A stretch of DNA of 64,000 bases from Dryomyza anilis (GCA_951804985.1 OX638131.1:3224001-3288000), one strand, 5' to 3'. Positions 26,601-37,425 are shown, counted from the stretch's first letter. Numbers and translations are program-made. The notes: a model not told the origin generated them from the sequence alone.

Positions 26601-26916
26601 ACGAATTGTACATTGTAGTTATGAAAATATTCATTGAATTTATGAATGTTTTGTATCTATTAATTTCCTTCAATTTCATTTCTTTTTTTTCATTATAGTT
26701 AATCACACCTTGATCCAAACAAAACGCGGCTGCTCCAGTGTCACCACCATGGAGTCGGTTTGTGGCCAACAGGAGCAAAATGCCAGCAACAACAACATGA
26801 CACTGGGCAAGTGTCGCTACTGCTCCAGCAACAAGTGCAACGGCAGCACGGCGCTGAATGCCTCCGTTGCCACCATTATGGTGGCACTGGTGGCGGCGCT
26901 GCTCAAGCATGTCTGA
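14678..26916 (+). CDS. Gene 2: mucin-bearing Ly6/DUF753-like GPI-anchored protein with furin-type site
   Basis: Exons are 14678-14738, 24731-25396 and 26699-26916; introns of 9,992 and 1,302 bp are both phase 1. The product is 314 residues. Exon 1 encodes a hydrophobic signal peptide (residues 1-20). Then come LVCYVCDNC (Cys 28, 31, 34), Cys46, and a 189-residue Thr/Ser/Pro/Glu-rich segment with several N-glycosylation sequons. A furin-type site RQRR (219-222, bases 25324-25335) follows, then Cys236 (YHCFTVQEI), KRGC, and the closing KCRYCSSNKCNG. A hydrophobic tail (VATIMVALVAALLKHV) suggests GPI anchoring. All ten cysteines of a Ly6 domain are present. The first start is supported by an ATG-free leader and the context CAAC-ATG. 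Role unknown; a cell-surface or luminal mucin is inferred from architecture. Confidence 0.88.
16111..16354 (+). mobile_element. MITE copy 1 (TIR AGGGTGTGTGCGAGTTCGAC)
   Basis: A 244-bp element with terminal inverted repeats beginning AGGGTGTGTGCGAG and ending TTCGCACACACCCT, followed inside by CTGACTAAACTAAAT on both arms. It has no coding capacity. Interior blocks (GATAACCGGTAATT, TGTTTGCTGTCATCCAA) are shared with the copies at 16876 and 18097. Confidence 0.88.
16357..16500. mobile_element. Decayed MITE remnant adjacent to copy 1
   Basis: Begins GTGTGAGTTTGTCTCAATTT and continues AGACTAAGCTAAAT, TATTCAATTTAG and CAAATAAACAGAC. It is recognisably the same arm as copy 3 (18097), but degenerate and lacking the far end. 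Confidence 0.5.
16876..17112 (+). mobile_element. MITE copy 2
   Basis: A 237-bp element of the same family and orientation as copy 1, more diverged inside. Both TIRs (GGGTGTGTGCGAGTTCGACT and its complement) are intact. Confidence 0.85.
18097..18339 (-). mobile_element. MITE copy 3, inverted
   Basis: A 243-bp element of the same family. The interior runs in the opposite direction to copies 1 and 2 (GACAGCAAACAGACATATGA here against the complement there). Confidence 0.85.
19340..19700. other. GC-richer single-copy island in gene 2 intron 1
   Basis: Contains non-repetitive stretches such as GCTGCCTGACCGTCGCGACG (about 19583) and AAGTCGTAGCTCGTCTGACA, unlike the AT-rich flanks. No convincing coding exon. 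Candidate intronic regulatory sequence on composition only. Confidence 0.3.
20767..21089. mobile_element. Foldback/MITE element with ~90-bp inverted arms
   Basis: The left arm (20767-20860, GCTGTAAAAATTAAGTTTAT start) is repeated in reverse complement at about 20990-21089. The arms share AACAGGGACGCTACAAAAG and the GTAGAGCGAC and AACGACGCCATATTTC blocks. A truncated extra arm (AGGGTTTTTCAATAAGAGCG) lies just upstream at 20715-20765. No coding capacity. Confidence 0.88.
21530..21780. repeat. Dispersed repeat rich in ATATCGATAT, related to 38255-38580
   Basis: Contains TGTGCCATTCGTTTTAATAT, GCGTCAAATATGACC and GATATCGATATCTATCTG. The reverse complement of similar blocks in the same order occurs at 38255-38580, so this is a dispersed element remnant rather than local regulatory sequence. 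Confidence 0.5.
22376..22661. mobile_element. Foldback element, TIR ACAAAATTTTTGGCA
   Basis: The ends are ACAAAATTTTTGGCA and TGCCAAAAATTTTGT. Inside, a long inverted pair (about 22399-22440 and 22525-22563) shares CAGTTCAGAAACATTTCCTC and CGACATATTTCAAACAGA. A related copy is at 48162-48417 and a rearranged one at 53870-54080. The open frames on either strand follow the symmetry and are not genes. Confidence 0.82.
23100..23340. other. GC-richer single-copy island in gene 2 intron 1
   Basis: Non-repetitive sequence (GGTTATCGACGGCAACGTTG, GTCGGCACAAACCTCGG) preceded by a short CCAAC microsatellite at 23108-23130. No supported exon: the open frames here lack splice signals fitting the cluster. 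Possible intronic regulatory region. Confidence 0.3.
23960..24535. mobile_element. TIR element just upstream of gene 2 exon 2
   Basis: The left end reads GACATCCCATACATCAATTC...TTTGACTGCA...ATTACGTAGCATTTTT. The right end, in reverse complement, gives the same order (CATCCCATACATCAATTTTA...TTTTGACTGCATAC...ATTACGTTACGTTTTT), so the terminal inverted repeats are at least about 90 bp. The interior matches 3490-3560. The right end lies about 195 bp from the exon. Confidence 0.75.
25615..26560. repeat. Degenerate ~20-bp satellite filling gene 2 intron 2
   Basis: Repeats of TATTTATGAAGTATTCATAG-like units with many variants (CATCGTATTTATGAAG, CATAATATTTATGAAG) occupy nearly the whole 1.3-kb intron. 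The spacing is irregular at about 18-21 bp. Confidence 0.85.
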
Positions 26917-27254
26917 TAAGTTGGACCACCAAAAAAAAAACACCTCTCACATTTAGTATTAGTAACACCACACACACACACATGTAAATATTAAGATTAG
27001 AAGAGTATTTTAGAGCTGCTGCCAATGCCTACCAGAGGGCGGTAGTAGTCGTAGATGAAGAGGAGAACAAAATAAATAAGAAGATGATGAAAATGAAGAT
27101 AAATAGCAGCAGAAGATGTTGAACAAGAAAACGATGATGATGTTAATCAAGTTGAAGAAGACGTTGAACAAGTAGATGAAAGAAAAAACAAAATGTTAAT
27201 CGAAATACAATGTAAACCATAGTTTTTAAGTTTTTGTTTTTTTTTTTGTAAACA

Positions 27255-27260
27255 AATAAA
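27255..27260 (+). terminator. Poly(A) signal of gene 2
   Basis: AATAAA lies 338 bp after the stop, followed by an A/T-rich stretch. An earlier AATAAA is at 27071-27076, in a purine-rich 3' UTR (GATGATG/GAAGATG words). Confidence 0.45.
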
Positions 27261-27504
27261 ATTCATCAAAAAACCAAAAAGTTTTTAAATTATTTTTAAG
27301 TACATTTTTGAAATGTTCTTAATCAACAAAAAAAAAAGGCATAACAGTAAAAAGAAAGTTGAATATCTTGAATACTTTACAAGGTTTGGGTGATAGTCAT
27401 GTCCATTAAAAGATTGTCCTCATTTTGAAACTAAAACTAATTTTTGAATAAAACATATCAAAACAAAATTTAATCACATTCGAAACAATACTTTTCAAAT
27501 TACC

Positions 27505-27625
27505 ATGTATACGGACAGACAGTAATACGGATAAACGGACAAGGTAAAAATCGAGTCGGAATATAATGTAGATCAATAAGATATCTATACATATATATGT
27601 GTCGTCGACGTCTGTTGAAATATCA
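27505..27625 (-). mobile_element. INE-1-like fragment (reverse strand)
   Basis: The reverse complement reads CCGACTCGATTTTTACC then TTGTCCGTTTATCCG and CTGTCTGTCCGTATAC. This is the GAGTCGATTTAGC-ATGTCCGTCTGTC block of the INE-1-like copies at 35436 and 36771. Short and degenerate. Confidence 0.45.
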
Positions 27626-28299
27626 GCACAAACTGAATATACACTTTACCAAGTGTTGCCATAGTTATGTTTAAAAAATAATGTTTCGAAAACTTTATAA
27701 AATTATTCTACGGGAACATTTTACTTTCATTCGTTCTCGAATTAATGAAACAAAAATATAATGTCTTTATAAACGATGTTTTATAAACGATGTTTTTAAA
27801 ATTTAGAAATAAAAACAAATAGAGACAATTGTGGTTTTTTATTTCTGAAATATAATGTCACAATTGAGTTTTGGGAAATCTCAAAGGTCAGCCAAATGGA
27901 GAACTTTACTTTATGAAATAACAAAATGCGGTGTTCGGTTTTCCCCACAATTATTAATTTTGCAATTAATAATTTAGTAACGCAATTAAAAATTTAATTG
28001 TCTTGATGTACCGTTTTGGTTATATTTACGAATTTTTCTCTGTGTGCACATATGTGATAAATTTTGCGGTTACCCTTAAAAGTAGTTCCAGGGTTTACGA
28101 ATCCTGAAAAGTTGTAATCTTGAAAAATTTGAGTACCAATATGTACGAATGGGTAGAAGTACCGAATCAATTTATTTTTTCGAACACCACAAGTCACTTC
28201 GTTATTCTGTACTCTTGATTTAAGAATATATACTTTTCCATACCGGATATAAATATTAGGATGACCTTTTTTTAATATATGTGCCAGTGTTTATTCCTT

Positions 28300-28540
28300 A
28301 TAATAATAGTTTGGCGCTACAGTCCTGTATAGAACTTCGGCCACCACTCAAAGTGGTGGGACCTACAGTTTATTGCCGAATCCGAACGGCGGGTGAGAGC
28401 TTTTTCATAGGCAATGGTTTTACTCTCGTAGGTTTGCCATTTACTGACGAGAGGTAGCGCGGTATAGCAAATGTTTCTATGAAAAGATGTTGTTAGCCCC
28501 AGTCCAGTCTTGAACCGGGGACCTTTCGGCTCGCGGCTAT
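28300..28540 (-). mobile_element. tRNA-derived SINE, reverse strand
   Basis: The reverse strand begins in a tRNA-like head (GAGCCGAAAGGTCCCCGGTT, a B-box-like GGTTCAAG). It continues with blocks for AAACATTT, GGCAAACCTACGAGAG and AAAACCATTGCC, and ends in (ATT)n. Copies are at 32366-32580 (forward) and 42340-42895 (reverse, interrupted). It lies directly beside a LINE 3' fragment. It preserves an uninterrupted site (TTTTCATAGGCAATGG at 28402) where the 42.5-kb copy carries an insertion. Confidence 0.72.
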
Positions 28541-28960
28541 TTAATAGGGGATGAAAACATTTCATCCTCTATTGGCTCTCTTGAGCACCGATGGACCGTT
28601 GGTTGTGTAAGCCTGTTTTATAGGTATTACAATGGTAAGTGTTCGAGGTAGATACATGGACTGATTCCGCCAGGTCGTGTGTTCTCTCGTTCTACTCGGG
28701 CATCGAACCAAGCCCACCCCTTCGTAGTCCACTCGGCTCTTAACAGAACCACGCATTATAGAGATAATTCGTTCTTCAGTCGCACGATTCGTTTGTGGAA
28801 CAATCTCCCTGCGTCTGTTTTTCCCGACATTTTTGATATTGGCAAATTCAAAACAAATATTCACCGACACTACCTCATCTTTCCTCCCTTCCTCTCACCC
28901 TAATTCTTTCCTACGATCAACACTGTGCTTTGCATAAATAGGGGGCATCCCCTGAGTGTT
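28541..28960 (+). pseudogene. Non-LTR retrotransposon 3' fragment (ORF2 C-terminus)
   Basis: Frame 28679-28903 encodes HSALNRTTHYRDNSFFSRT and TIRLWNNLPASVFP, then a GKFKTNIHRHY block and stop. This 'sFFsRTirLWNnLP' pattern is the familiar C-terminal end of non-LTR retrotransposon reverse transcriptase ORFs. Upstream sequence from 28541 (TTTAATAGGGGATGAAAACA) matches two degenerate copies at 62820 and 63256 in gene 5 intron 3. The rest of the element is missing (5' truncation is usual). Confidence 0.68.
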
Positions 28961-30219
28961 GGTAAATCTGTAAAAAAAAATTAAAAATCTTTCTGCACTT
29001 TTTCTGTGTATGATTACTTGAATTGAAATTCAACATCACAAATTCAATATCGTTAATAGTTAAACAAATGTGAAATTTCGGCAATTTATTCACCTTACAT
29101 ATATTGTATACTTTTAGGACCGTTAATTTATTTAACACGACGATAAATTTTCACCGCTAGTACAAGTCCAGCTAGACACAAAAATAGAATGTCTAAAATA
29201 TATAACACATTGATAAGATAACAAATTGGTTAAATAGCAAAAAAAAAAACACATATTATGGACGAACATATGTTATGCAAGTCTCCACTATTTAATTAGT
29301 TTTAATGCAAAGATTATTAGTTAAAGAATTTCACACAAGTATCGAATTTGAATTCAAGGTTTTAAATAAAAAGCGAAAGCAATTTTTTCTAAATTACGCA
29401 AATTGTAGAACAAAAAGGTTTCTTATCGTAGACTCTACATTATACAGCTGCTTCTTCAAATACAGATGATTCACATTTGCATAAATATTGATATTAATGC
29501 GCGTTTCTATGTCTCTTATCAGGGTATCTTATATAGGAATAGCAGCCACAGATCGAGCGGCCTTTTTATTATTTTAGAGATTTGCAAATGAGCAAATAAG
29601 CGAGAAAGAACAGAGCTGCGGACGGAGCAAACAGGAAATAAGTTTGGGTTCGGAACTGCAGAGCCACGCTCGACAGACGTTGTTATCTCCATAATTCGAG
29701 CATAGTAAATATAACTTTTTCTCGTTTGCCATGCCTTGGTAAATTCATTCATTTATTTTTTAATATAAAAAATAAATAAAATAAAAAGATGACAACAATT
29801 TTATCATGCGCAAGTTCTAATTGTTGATAATGAAAACTTGCAAAATATCCAAACCACCGCAATATCAAAAAAATAAGAACCGCTTAACAAAATTATTGCG
29901 AATTAAATAAAATACCTAATTCATTATCGAAAACATTAATTGTATTAATTTTATCTATATATTAAAATTATGAAGAAAATAGTTGAGATTGTGAAAAATA
30001 TTATCGAAAGATCTAAACTTTTTGCAAACCACAATGTTTGATTATTTTTATAGCATAGAAACAGTATTATCTTAATTACCTTCAAATAAGTGTAATTTCT
30101 ATTATTTATGATTCTAAAAAATGTGAGCTAAGAATATCAAAATACGTTAATTTTTATTTATCTGGCATACAAAAAGGCCTATTATTGCCTATTAAAATAT
30201 TGCCTATTATTAAAGTATT
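28961..30219. other. Intergenic AT-rich DNA
   Basis: No gene or repeat family that I recognise. A slightly GC-richer stretch at 29515-29720 (GAACAGAGCTGCGGACGGAG) is single copy within the window and has only a short open frame of no recognisable type. Confidence 0.4.
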
Positions 30220-31483
30220 TTGTGAAAAATTAAATTTTTATTACAAAATTGAATTTTTTAGTGATAAATTAAATTTTTAGTGAAAAATTGAATTTTTAGT
30301 GAAATATTGAATTTTTAGTGAAAAATTGAATGTTAAGTGAAAAATTGAATTTTAAGTGAAAATTTGATTTTTTAATGAAAAATTGATTTTTAGTGAAAAA
30401 TTGAATTTATAGGGAAAATTTGAATTTATAGGGAAAAATTGAATTTTTATTGAAAAATTAAACTTTTAGTGAAAAATTGAATTTTTAGTGAAAAATTGAA
30501 TTTTTATTGAAAAATTAAACTTTTAGTGAAAAATTGAATTTTTAGTGAAAAATTGAATTTTTAGTGAAAAATTGAATTTTTAGTGAAAAATTGAATTTTT
30601 AGTGAAAAATTGAATTTTTAGTGAAAAATTGAATTTTTAGTGAAAAATTGAATTTTTAGTGAAAAATTGAATTTTTAGTGAAAAATTGAATTTTTAGTGA
30701 AAAATTGAATTTTTAGTGAAAAATTGAATTTTTAGTGAAAAATTGAATTTTTAGTGAAAAATTGAATTTTTAGTGAAAAATTGAATTTTTAGTGAAAAAT
30801 TGAATTTTTAGTGAAAAATTGAATTTTTATTGAAAAATTAAACTTTTAGTGAAAAATTGAATTTTTAGTGAAAAATTGAATTTTCAGTGAACATTTAAAT
30901 TTTTTGTGAAAATTCGAATTTTAGTGGAAAATTGAATTTTTAGTGATAAATTGAATTTTTAGTGAAAAATTTAATTTTTAGTTAAAAATTTAATTTTTAG
31001 TTAAAAATTTAATTTTTAGTTAAAAATTTAATTTTTAGTTAAAAATTTTATTTTTTTGTGAAAAATTGAATTTTTAGTAAAAAATTGAATATTTAGTGAA
31101 AAATTGAAATTTTAGTGAAAAATTTAATTCTTAGTGAAAAATTTAACTTTTAGTGAAAAATTTAACTTTTAGTGAAAAATTTAACTTTTAGTGAAAAATT
31201 TAATTTTTAGTGAAAAATTTAATTTTTAGTGAAAAATTGAATTTTAACAAAAAAAATGAATTTGTAGTGAAAAATTGAATTCATACTGAAAAAGTGCATT
31301 TTTTATTGAAAAGTTGAATTTTAGTCAAAATTTAATATTTCTTGTGAAAAATAAAAATAGAATTTTTAGTGGAATTTTTTTTTTTAGTGAAAAATTTAAT
31401 TTTTAGTGAAAAATTTAATTTTTAGTGAAAATTTTAATTTTTAGTGAAAAATTTAATTTTTAGTGAAAAATTTAATTTTTGTG
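30220..31483 (-). repeat. 19-bp satellite array C (inverted)
   Basis: Same 19-bp unit as arrays A and B but on the opposite strand (TTGAATTTTTAGTGAAAAA here). About 66 units. The central part (about 30530-30840) is highly homogeneous, the flanks diverged. Confidence 0.95.
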
Positions 31484-31496
31484 AACGACCACCGGT

Positions 31497-31797
31497 AACT
31501 TTAACACGGCGTTGTCATAGAAGGTGGTAAATGTCGTAGAAGGTGGTAAATTAGCACAAAATCCTGATGACCGATGTCAAATAAGGTAATGACCATGATC
31601 AGTATCAAAACGGATGCGAAATAAGACTATCCTTAGCCAATATCCACTCGGAATGCAGACTTGTAGACCTATCACTGAATAGGTCATTAATTGGAGAATT
31701 TTCGACAGAATCAGATTCTCCAATATAAGACCTGTTCAGTGATAGATCTAAAAATATGTATGAGCTGTCAATTCACCCTTCGTATGACAACGCCATA
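31497..31797. mobile_element. Foldback element abutting satellite C
   Basis: The outer inverted pair is GGCGTTGTCATAGAAGG (31502) against CCTTCGTATGACAACGCC (about 31776). A nearer inner pair at 31666-31703 and 31714-31752 shares ATTCTCCAAT and GACCTRTTCAGTGATAG. It begins right where the satellite ends. Confidence 0.65.
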
Positions 31798-32365
31798 TAA
31801 GAGGGACAGAACTAGGACCGATTTTTTACATTTTTTTTTTACAAATTTATTATTTCATTTATGTTTTACGTTTTTATGTTTTTAAGTTTCAAATTAACCA
31901 TAATACAATTTCTAATCAATTTTTTTTTCATAAGTATTAGATCAGGTTAAGAATCTAAAGGGTTCTTCGTAAAGAATGTATCAGTTATGTGGATTTAAAA
32001 ATAGGTTTACCTTAGTCGATCCAGTGTTGGATTATATCAGATTAACTTTGGTCGTTTTGCAGTATCGTATTCTGAACAGAAACGAATTTGGAATAAGGCT
32101 AAGTTTAACAAACTTCCCCTCGGGTTTTTATTATTATCAGTGTAAGAAATGCCATCCATTAGCATCGATATCGGAACAATTATCGAGGGCAAAAATATTA
32201 GATTTGTCCGGTAATTGTATTCTATGTAAAGTGAATGTGGGTTACATAAATTTTTAAACAATAAAAATACGAAACATGATGTTTTTCTGATACCAAATTT
32301 TAAATGTTTAAAAACTCTAATCCTGTAAAAATATTTAGAAAATTATATGACAAACTATATCACGG

Positions 32366-32580
32366 TCGGCGGCTCAATTGTTAAGTGCATTAGATTACGA
32401 GCCGAAAGGTTCCGGGTTCGAACCCAGTGACTGTCAACATCTTGTCAAAGAAAACATTTTTCTATACGATGCTACCTCATAGAAAACATTTCTCTATACG
32501 GGCAGTCAATGGCAAACCTACGAGAGTAAAACATTGCCTATGAAAAGCTCTTGCCTAAGAAAACTTTAAACATAGTTTAC
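32366..32580 (+). mobile_element. tRNA-derived SINE, forward strand, 3'-truncated
   Basis: The head reads GGCGGCTCAATTGTTAAGTG (A-box region), then GAGCCGAAAGGTTCCGGGTT and a perfect B box GGTTCGAACCC at about 32409. The body matches the complement of 28300-28540. It lacks cloverleaf completeness, so it is not a tRNA gene. Confidence 0.72.
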
Positions 32581-35435
32581 CTTATATTGAAAATAAGTGC
32601 AACTAGTTTCTATACAAAAAACGAACACATGGAGAACTAGTATGGTGAATTTCTTTTATTTAAAAATATAAAACTACAATTTTCTGACTAATTGACAAGG
32701 TGTTTTGTTTATTTTTGTAGTGTAACTACTAACTAATCCTAGGCACCTTCACTTTCACGTTGGGTTTTTTATGTCAGGTACTTTTAAAAACAAAGACAAA
32801 AGAATTAAGCTGCATTAAATAGGTGCTTTTTTTTAGCTGACAAAAATGTGGTATTTTAATGCGCTCCTTATCTCAATAGATAACTGAAATATGGCGGAAT
32901 TATTTACATGCTAGGTTAAAATTAAATTAAAACAATTAAAGCCACAATGATTCATCAAATGCAATAAAGATGAAATTAGTTGAAAATAAAACTTTATACT
33001 TTTTTGTTTATTTAATAAATAAAAAGTATACTTAGAAAAAGAAAGTAAATTATATCATTTCTGCAAATTTACAATTTTTAAATAAAATTAAATTTTTTAT
33101 TTGAGAAAACAAATTTAATTTTTTAAAGCATTTCAAGTCTGCCAAAATGCTTTAAATACATCTAAGATCAATAAATATACTCGAATTCAGAGTCTCTGAT
33201 AAAAGTCTGATAATTGAATTTCTGATTTTGAAATGGAAAATTTTAAATTCCTTTGATATATATTTTGAATTTAAAATGGAAAATTGTATATGTCTTTATT
33301 TATTTCAATTGACATATTTTGATTTTCAAATGGGAAATTATGATTTTTTTAAATTTAAATTTTAAATTTCTGAATTTTAATTTCAGAATATGAATCTCTT
33401 TTAATGTTTTTTAAAAACTTTATTAAAATCGGAATTTTAAATGAAATTTTTAAAACTTCATTGAGTATTTTTTACATTTTAAATATAATTTCATTTAGTA
33501 TGTTTTGAATTTAAAATGTTTGACTTGAAAAATACAAATTTAGAATTATATAAAAATTCAGTTTTTACTAGATCCGCAGAATGAGCCATATTCTTTTTTT
33601 GTCTAACCAAAGAAACAAATTCTATGGTAATCGATCAATGCTCCCATAATGAATGAGTGCTCTAAACCTATTTACTTATGGTATAATGAATAATGCGAAA
33701 TACATTTTTTTTAAATCACAAACAATAGATATCAATTGTAAATAAAAAATATATTTTCATAGAATCTCTCTCAAGTAAAAAGTATGGTTTTTAGAGCCCT
33801 TTTTGTGTAGGCGAGACTATATATCAAATTTTAACTTTATCAGCAGATATTGTATTTATATTGTATTATATATGTTTATAAAGAGAATAAATAGGTCTCT
33901 CAATCAACTTTTTTTTAACTTTTTTCATAGCAAAAAAAAAAACAAAGCTAATTAATATTAGAAAATTTGTTAATTTTAATAAACTATTTCATATTTGTTA
34001 AGAAATATACGCAATGTTTTCCTATAAGGCATTTTTACTTTTATTTTACAATAAAACTTTATATAATTCTGCGTAAAATGATATACCTGACACTTTAAAA
34101 AATTGAAATTTGTGCAAGTAAAAAATTTAAACATTTAGTAAAAATGTTAAAAATTCCTGATTTTTGCATATCACTTATGTATTTTTATTTGTAGCTCAAT
34201 CAAATTTTAATCGATTTTGTTGGTTCATATATTATATTACGTAGAATCTATTGTTGTTTTAACATGTGATATAAATTAAAATATGAGGGTGTATAAAAAT
34301 TTATTAATTTGTTATCAAACATTATAAAGTATGACAAAATTGTAGAAATTTAAAAAGTTTTTGCATAGAGATTCGTTGCTTTTTGCAATGAAAAAATTTT
34401 TAAATGAAAAGATTCATTTTTATTTTCTCTTATTGTACAAAATACGCAGGAACTTTCGAAGAAAAACGTGAGTGGCCAGAAAAAAGCAATTTTTTCTAAA
34501 CCACATCTACAATTCCATTTGAATTTGGTTGGACATAGGTGTGATCGTATATTTATGCCACGAGTTAATTTAAAAATACAATGAGAAAACAAAATTTCAA
34601 TATAAGGTGGAACCATTTTATCTGACATATTATCGATTGTGTCAAGAGCGGCTTTCAAGAAATCACTAATTTGAAATTTTGTATTAACTGACAATACAAG
34701 AACAAAGATTTTAAAATATGTTGCGTGAATGTTTCCCTAAGACTAAAAATACAGGAGCACTTTAAATGAACATTTTAGGCTTAATTGTACAAAAAAAGTC
34801 ACCATTTCGTCAAAATAACTTTTAAGACATCATTTCAATTTGGTAGGATTAAACTTTATTTGATACATTATGTTATATTTGACTATCAAAAAATAATTCC
34901 TCATCATAATTTATAATAAAACAGAACCTATTACACGGTATATGCGCTTAAAATCCAATAAATTACAATTTTGCACCTATTATCGAACGTGAACAACTGA
35001 TATGTTTCACTGGAAACATATTTATATTCAGGTCGTTCAAAATCATGTTTTAATTTGAACATATTTATGTTTCGGTTCAAATATTTATTTTGTTTGGATG
35101 CAGTAATTATTATGTTTCCATTAGAACATACACCATTTTATGGGTCAACATTAAAATGTTTCCGTTATATTATAACAGAGCTCATTACAACACTGTTCAA
35201 TTCTCAATACAACCCTGTTTACAAATGATTTATCAGTCAATTATATATTATGTTTACATAAAATTACAAACATATATTTTAATGCCTGCAAAATTATGTT
35301 TGGGAGAGCCCTTTTTTTTGCAGCGTATAGAAGCTGCGAATCATTACCTCAAAAAATGAATATTTATTTATTATATCAATTTCGCTCGAATTGTGCGATT
35401 CGTATATACGAAGAATAGTTCATAAATAAAATGAT
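32581..35435. other. Intergenic AT-rich DNA
   Basis: Mostly low-complexity A/T sequence. A short phrase at 34735-34765 (CTAAAAATACAGGAGCAC) recurs diverged at about 36330, flanking the INE-1-like copy, and suggests an older repeat. I found no supported gene. Confidence 0.4.
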
Positions 35436-36145
35436 TTTTATACCCTACACCTATGAGGTACAGGGTATATTAACTTTGTGCATATATTGTAACGCCCCTT
35501 AGGAGGCGTGTCCGGTATGGAAAAGTATATATATTCTTGATCAGCATCACTACCCGAGTCTGTTTAGCCATGTCCGTCTGTCTGTCTGTCTGTCCGTCTT
35601 GCTGTCATGCTGTCCGAATACAGAAAAACTTGAGAAATACTGATCAGAATGCGATGAAATTTCGTCTCAATATATTTTAGCCAAAAGTAGGAACTGCGTT
35701 TGAAAATGAGCCAAATCGGTCAACGGACACGGCCACCTCCCATACCTCTTTAGGAACTAATAAATCGAAAAGTATTCAAGATATAGTTATAAAATTTAAA
35801 ACATATTGTTACAATTCATACAAAAATATGTGGTCCAAAAATGGGCGTGATCGGCCCACCTTTTTTTTCATTATTTCCCTGGTTTTCATAGTGGAAATTT
35901 GAACCGTAAATTATTAAAATCAAATCTATGAAATATTATCCTACAAAATTTTTGAATATAGGCGTGGTCCGCCCAATTACATTTTTCAAATTTATTTTTT
36001 TTTAGTTTTTTATACTTTATATATTTTTTTTAATTTATGGGGATATAAGACGTAAATTTCTGATATATGAATAATATTCTGAGGGTTAATATCCCCACCA
36101 AAGGTGTAGGTTATTTCATAGTCGGGCCCGACCGACTATAAAAAT
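35436..36145 (+). mobile_element. INE-1/DINE-1-like Helitron derivative, copy 1
   Basis: Starts TTTTTATACCCTACACC. It carries TCCGGTATGGAAAAG, TATATTCTTGATCAGCATCA and a run of GTCTGTC (about 35572-35600). It ends with a hairpin ATAGTCGG-GCCCGA-CCGACTAT (36118-36139). This order and the terminal hairpin are those of Drosophila INE-1 (DNAREP1) non-autonomous Helitron/Helentron elements, which I recall as a family. No coding capacity. Confidence 0.78.
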
Positions 36146-36770
36146 CCGCCCCATGTGACCGAACTTACCCATGTGACCTAACTTTCCCAACTCGTTTTTT
36201 ATATATATTCAAAGGTATAAATTAAATTTCATGAAAATCGAGGAATTGTTGGTTTAATTTTTTTTATGAAAACATAATATAATTGCAATGATTTTAAGGT
36301 ATGTCACTTGAATGTGCCCCTAGTATCAAAAATACCGGAGCACAACTCAAAAGGTGCCTTAAATGTTTAAACATCACAATTTATTCAAAATAATGTTTTC
36401 GTTAAACACTTAATTATATGATATTAAACTGAAATATATTGAAATATTATGTCATAAAAAAATAATTTCACTTCACTTTATCAATAATTATTTTATAAAT
36501 AAACAATTCTTTAGAATTTTGAACCAATACAACGTTACCGACCTCTATCTTTGATGGCTTTCATTAAAAGTGAAGCACGCAAACAGATTTATATTACATA
36601 AGGGCCTATAAGCTGTTATTCAAAAGCGCTAAGATGTGCCCACAAATTTTTTTGGGAAATGTTGTCAACCCTAAAAGTTAAAGGTTTTCTGGATTTGCTC
36701 ATATCTATTTACTGGCGTTTCGGACGGGATATTCGTACGTTTAAAACTTTAAAATTAATAAATTTACTTG

Positions 36771-37425
36771 TTATACCCTACACTAAGAGTGAAAGGGTAT
36801 ATTCAGTTTGGTACGCCGTTTTTAACACCCAGAAGGAAGCATCTCCGGTATGGAAAAGTATATATATTCTTGATCAGCATGACCTCCTGAGTCGATTTAG
36901 CGATGTCCGTCTGTCCGTCTGTCTGTCCGTCTGTCTGTCTGTCTGTCTGTCTGTTGAAATCCCTACTACTTTTAAAATTGAAGAGCTAGATAAATGAAAC
37001 TTATAACTTAGATTACTAATATACCTACGCTGTATGTGCGAAAAAATTGGCGAGATCGGTCCATGGTGACCTATGATCCGACCACTTATGTTCAAATACC
37101 ACATATAAAATGTACATATAAAGATCAATTTTTATGTATACGTGCTTAGGTAAACTTTGTTGGTCAAATATATATTGACATCATGCTCAAATACATGATA
37201 ATAATGTTTTCCGGCGAAAAGACTTGTGGTTCACAAAAAAAAAATCGAAATTCGGTACACCTACCCATTTGTAAATATGGGTATCAAATGAATGGAAATT
37301 CTTCAGCGATTGAATGTTTGTAGTTATTTTCAGGATTCGTATACCCTGGTGACCTATATATCACTTTGAATGGTAACCACACATATGTGTAGGGTATTTA
37401 TAGTCGGCTTAGACCGACTATAATT
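36771..37425 (+). mobile_element. INE-1/DINE-1-like Helitron derivative, copy 2
   Basis: Starts TTATACCCTACACTAAGAG and has GTATGGAAAAGTATATATAT, CTTGATCAGCATGAC, GAGTCGATTTAGCGATGTCC and a GTCT tandem run (36905-36951). It ends GTGTAGGGTATTTATAGTCGG with a perfect 8-bp stem ATAGTCGG/CCGACTAT around CTTAGA (37400-37421). The open frame across its GTCT run is not a gene. Confidence 0.82.

Noticed and set aside
28317..28870. Reverse-strand frames of 82 and 102 codons
   Set aside because: Antisense to a SINE and to the LINE C-terminal fragment whose forward frame carries the recognisable motif.
32366..32440. tRNA gene
   Set aside because: A- and B-box-like motifs are present but no full cloverleaf can be drawn. 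The sequence continues into a body repeated at 28.3 and 42.4 kb, so it is a SINE head.
34350..34694. 114-codon reverse-strand frame
   Set aside because: No recognisable domain, splice context or repeat relation. Kept only as a chance frame, though not excluded as a very old transposon remnant.
36659..36997. 112-codon forward frame
   Set aside because: It crosses the start and the GTCT microsatellite of an INE-1-like element, encoding a Leu-Ser-Val-Cys run.
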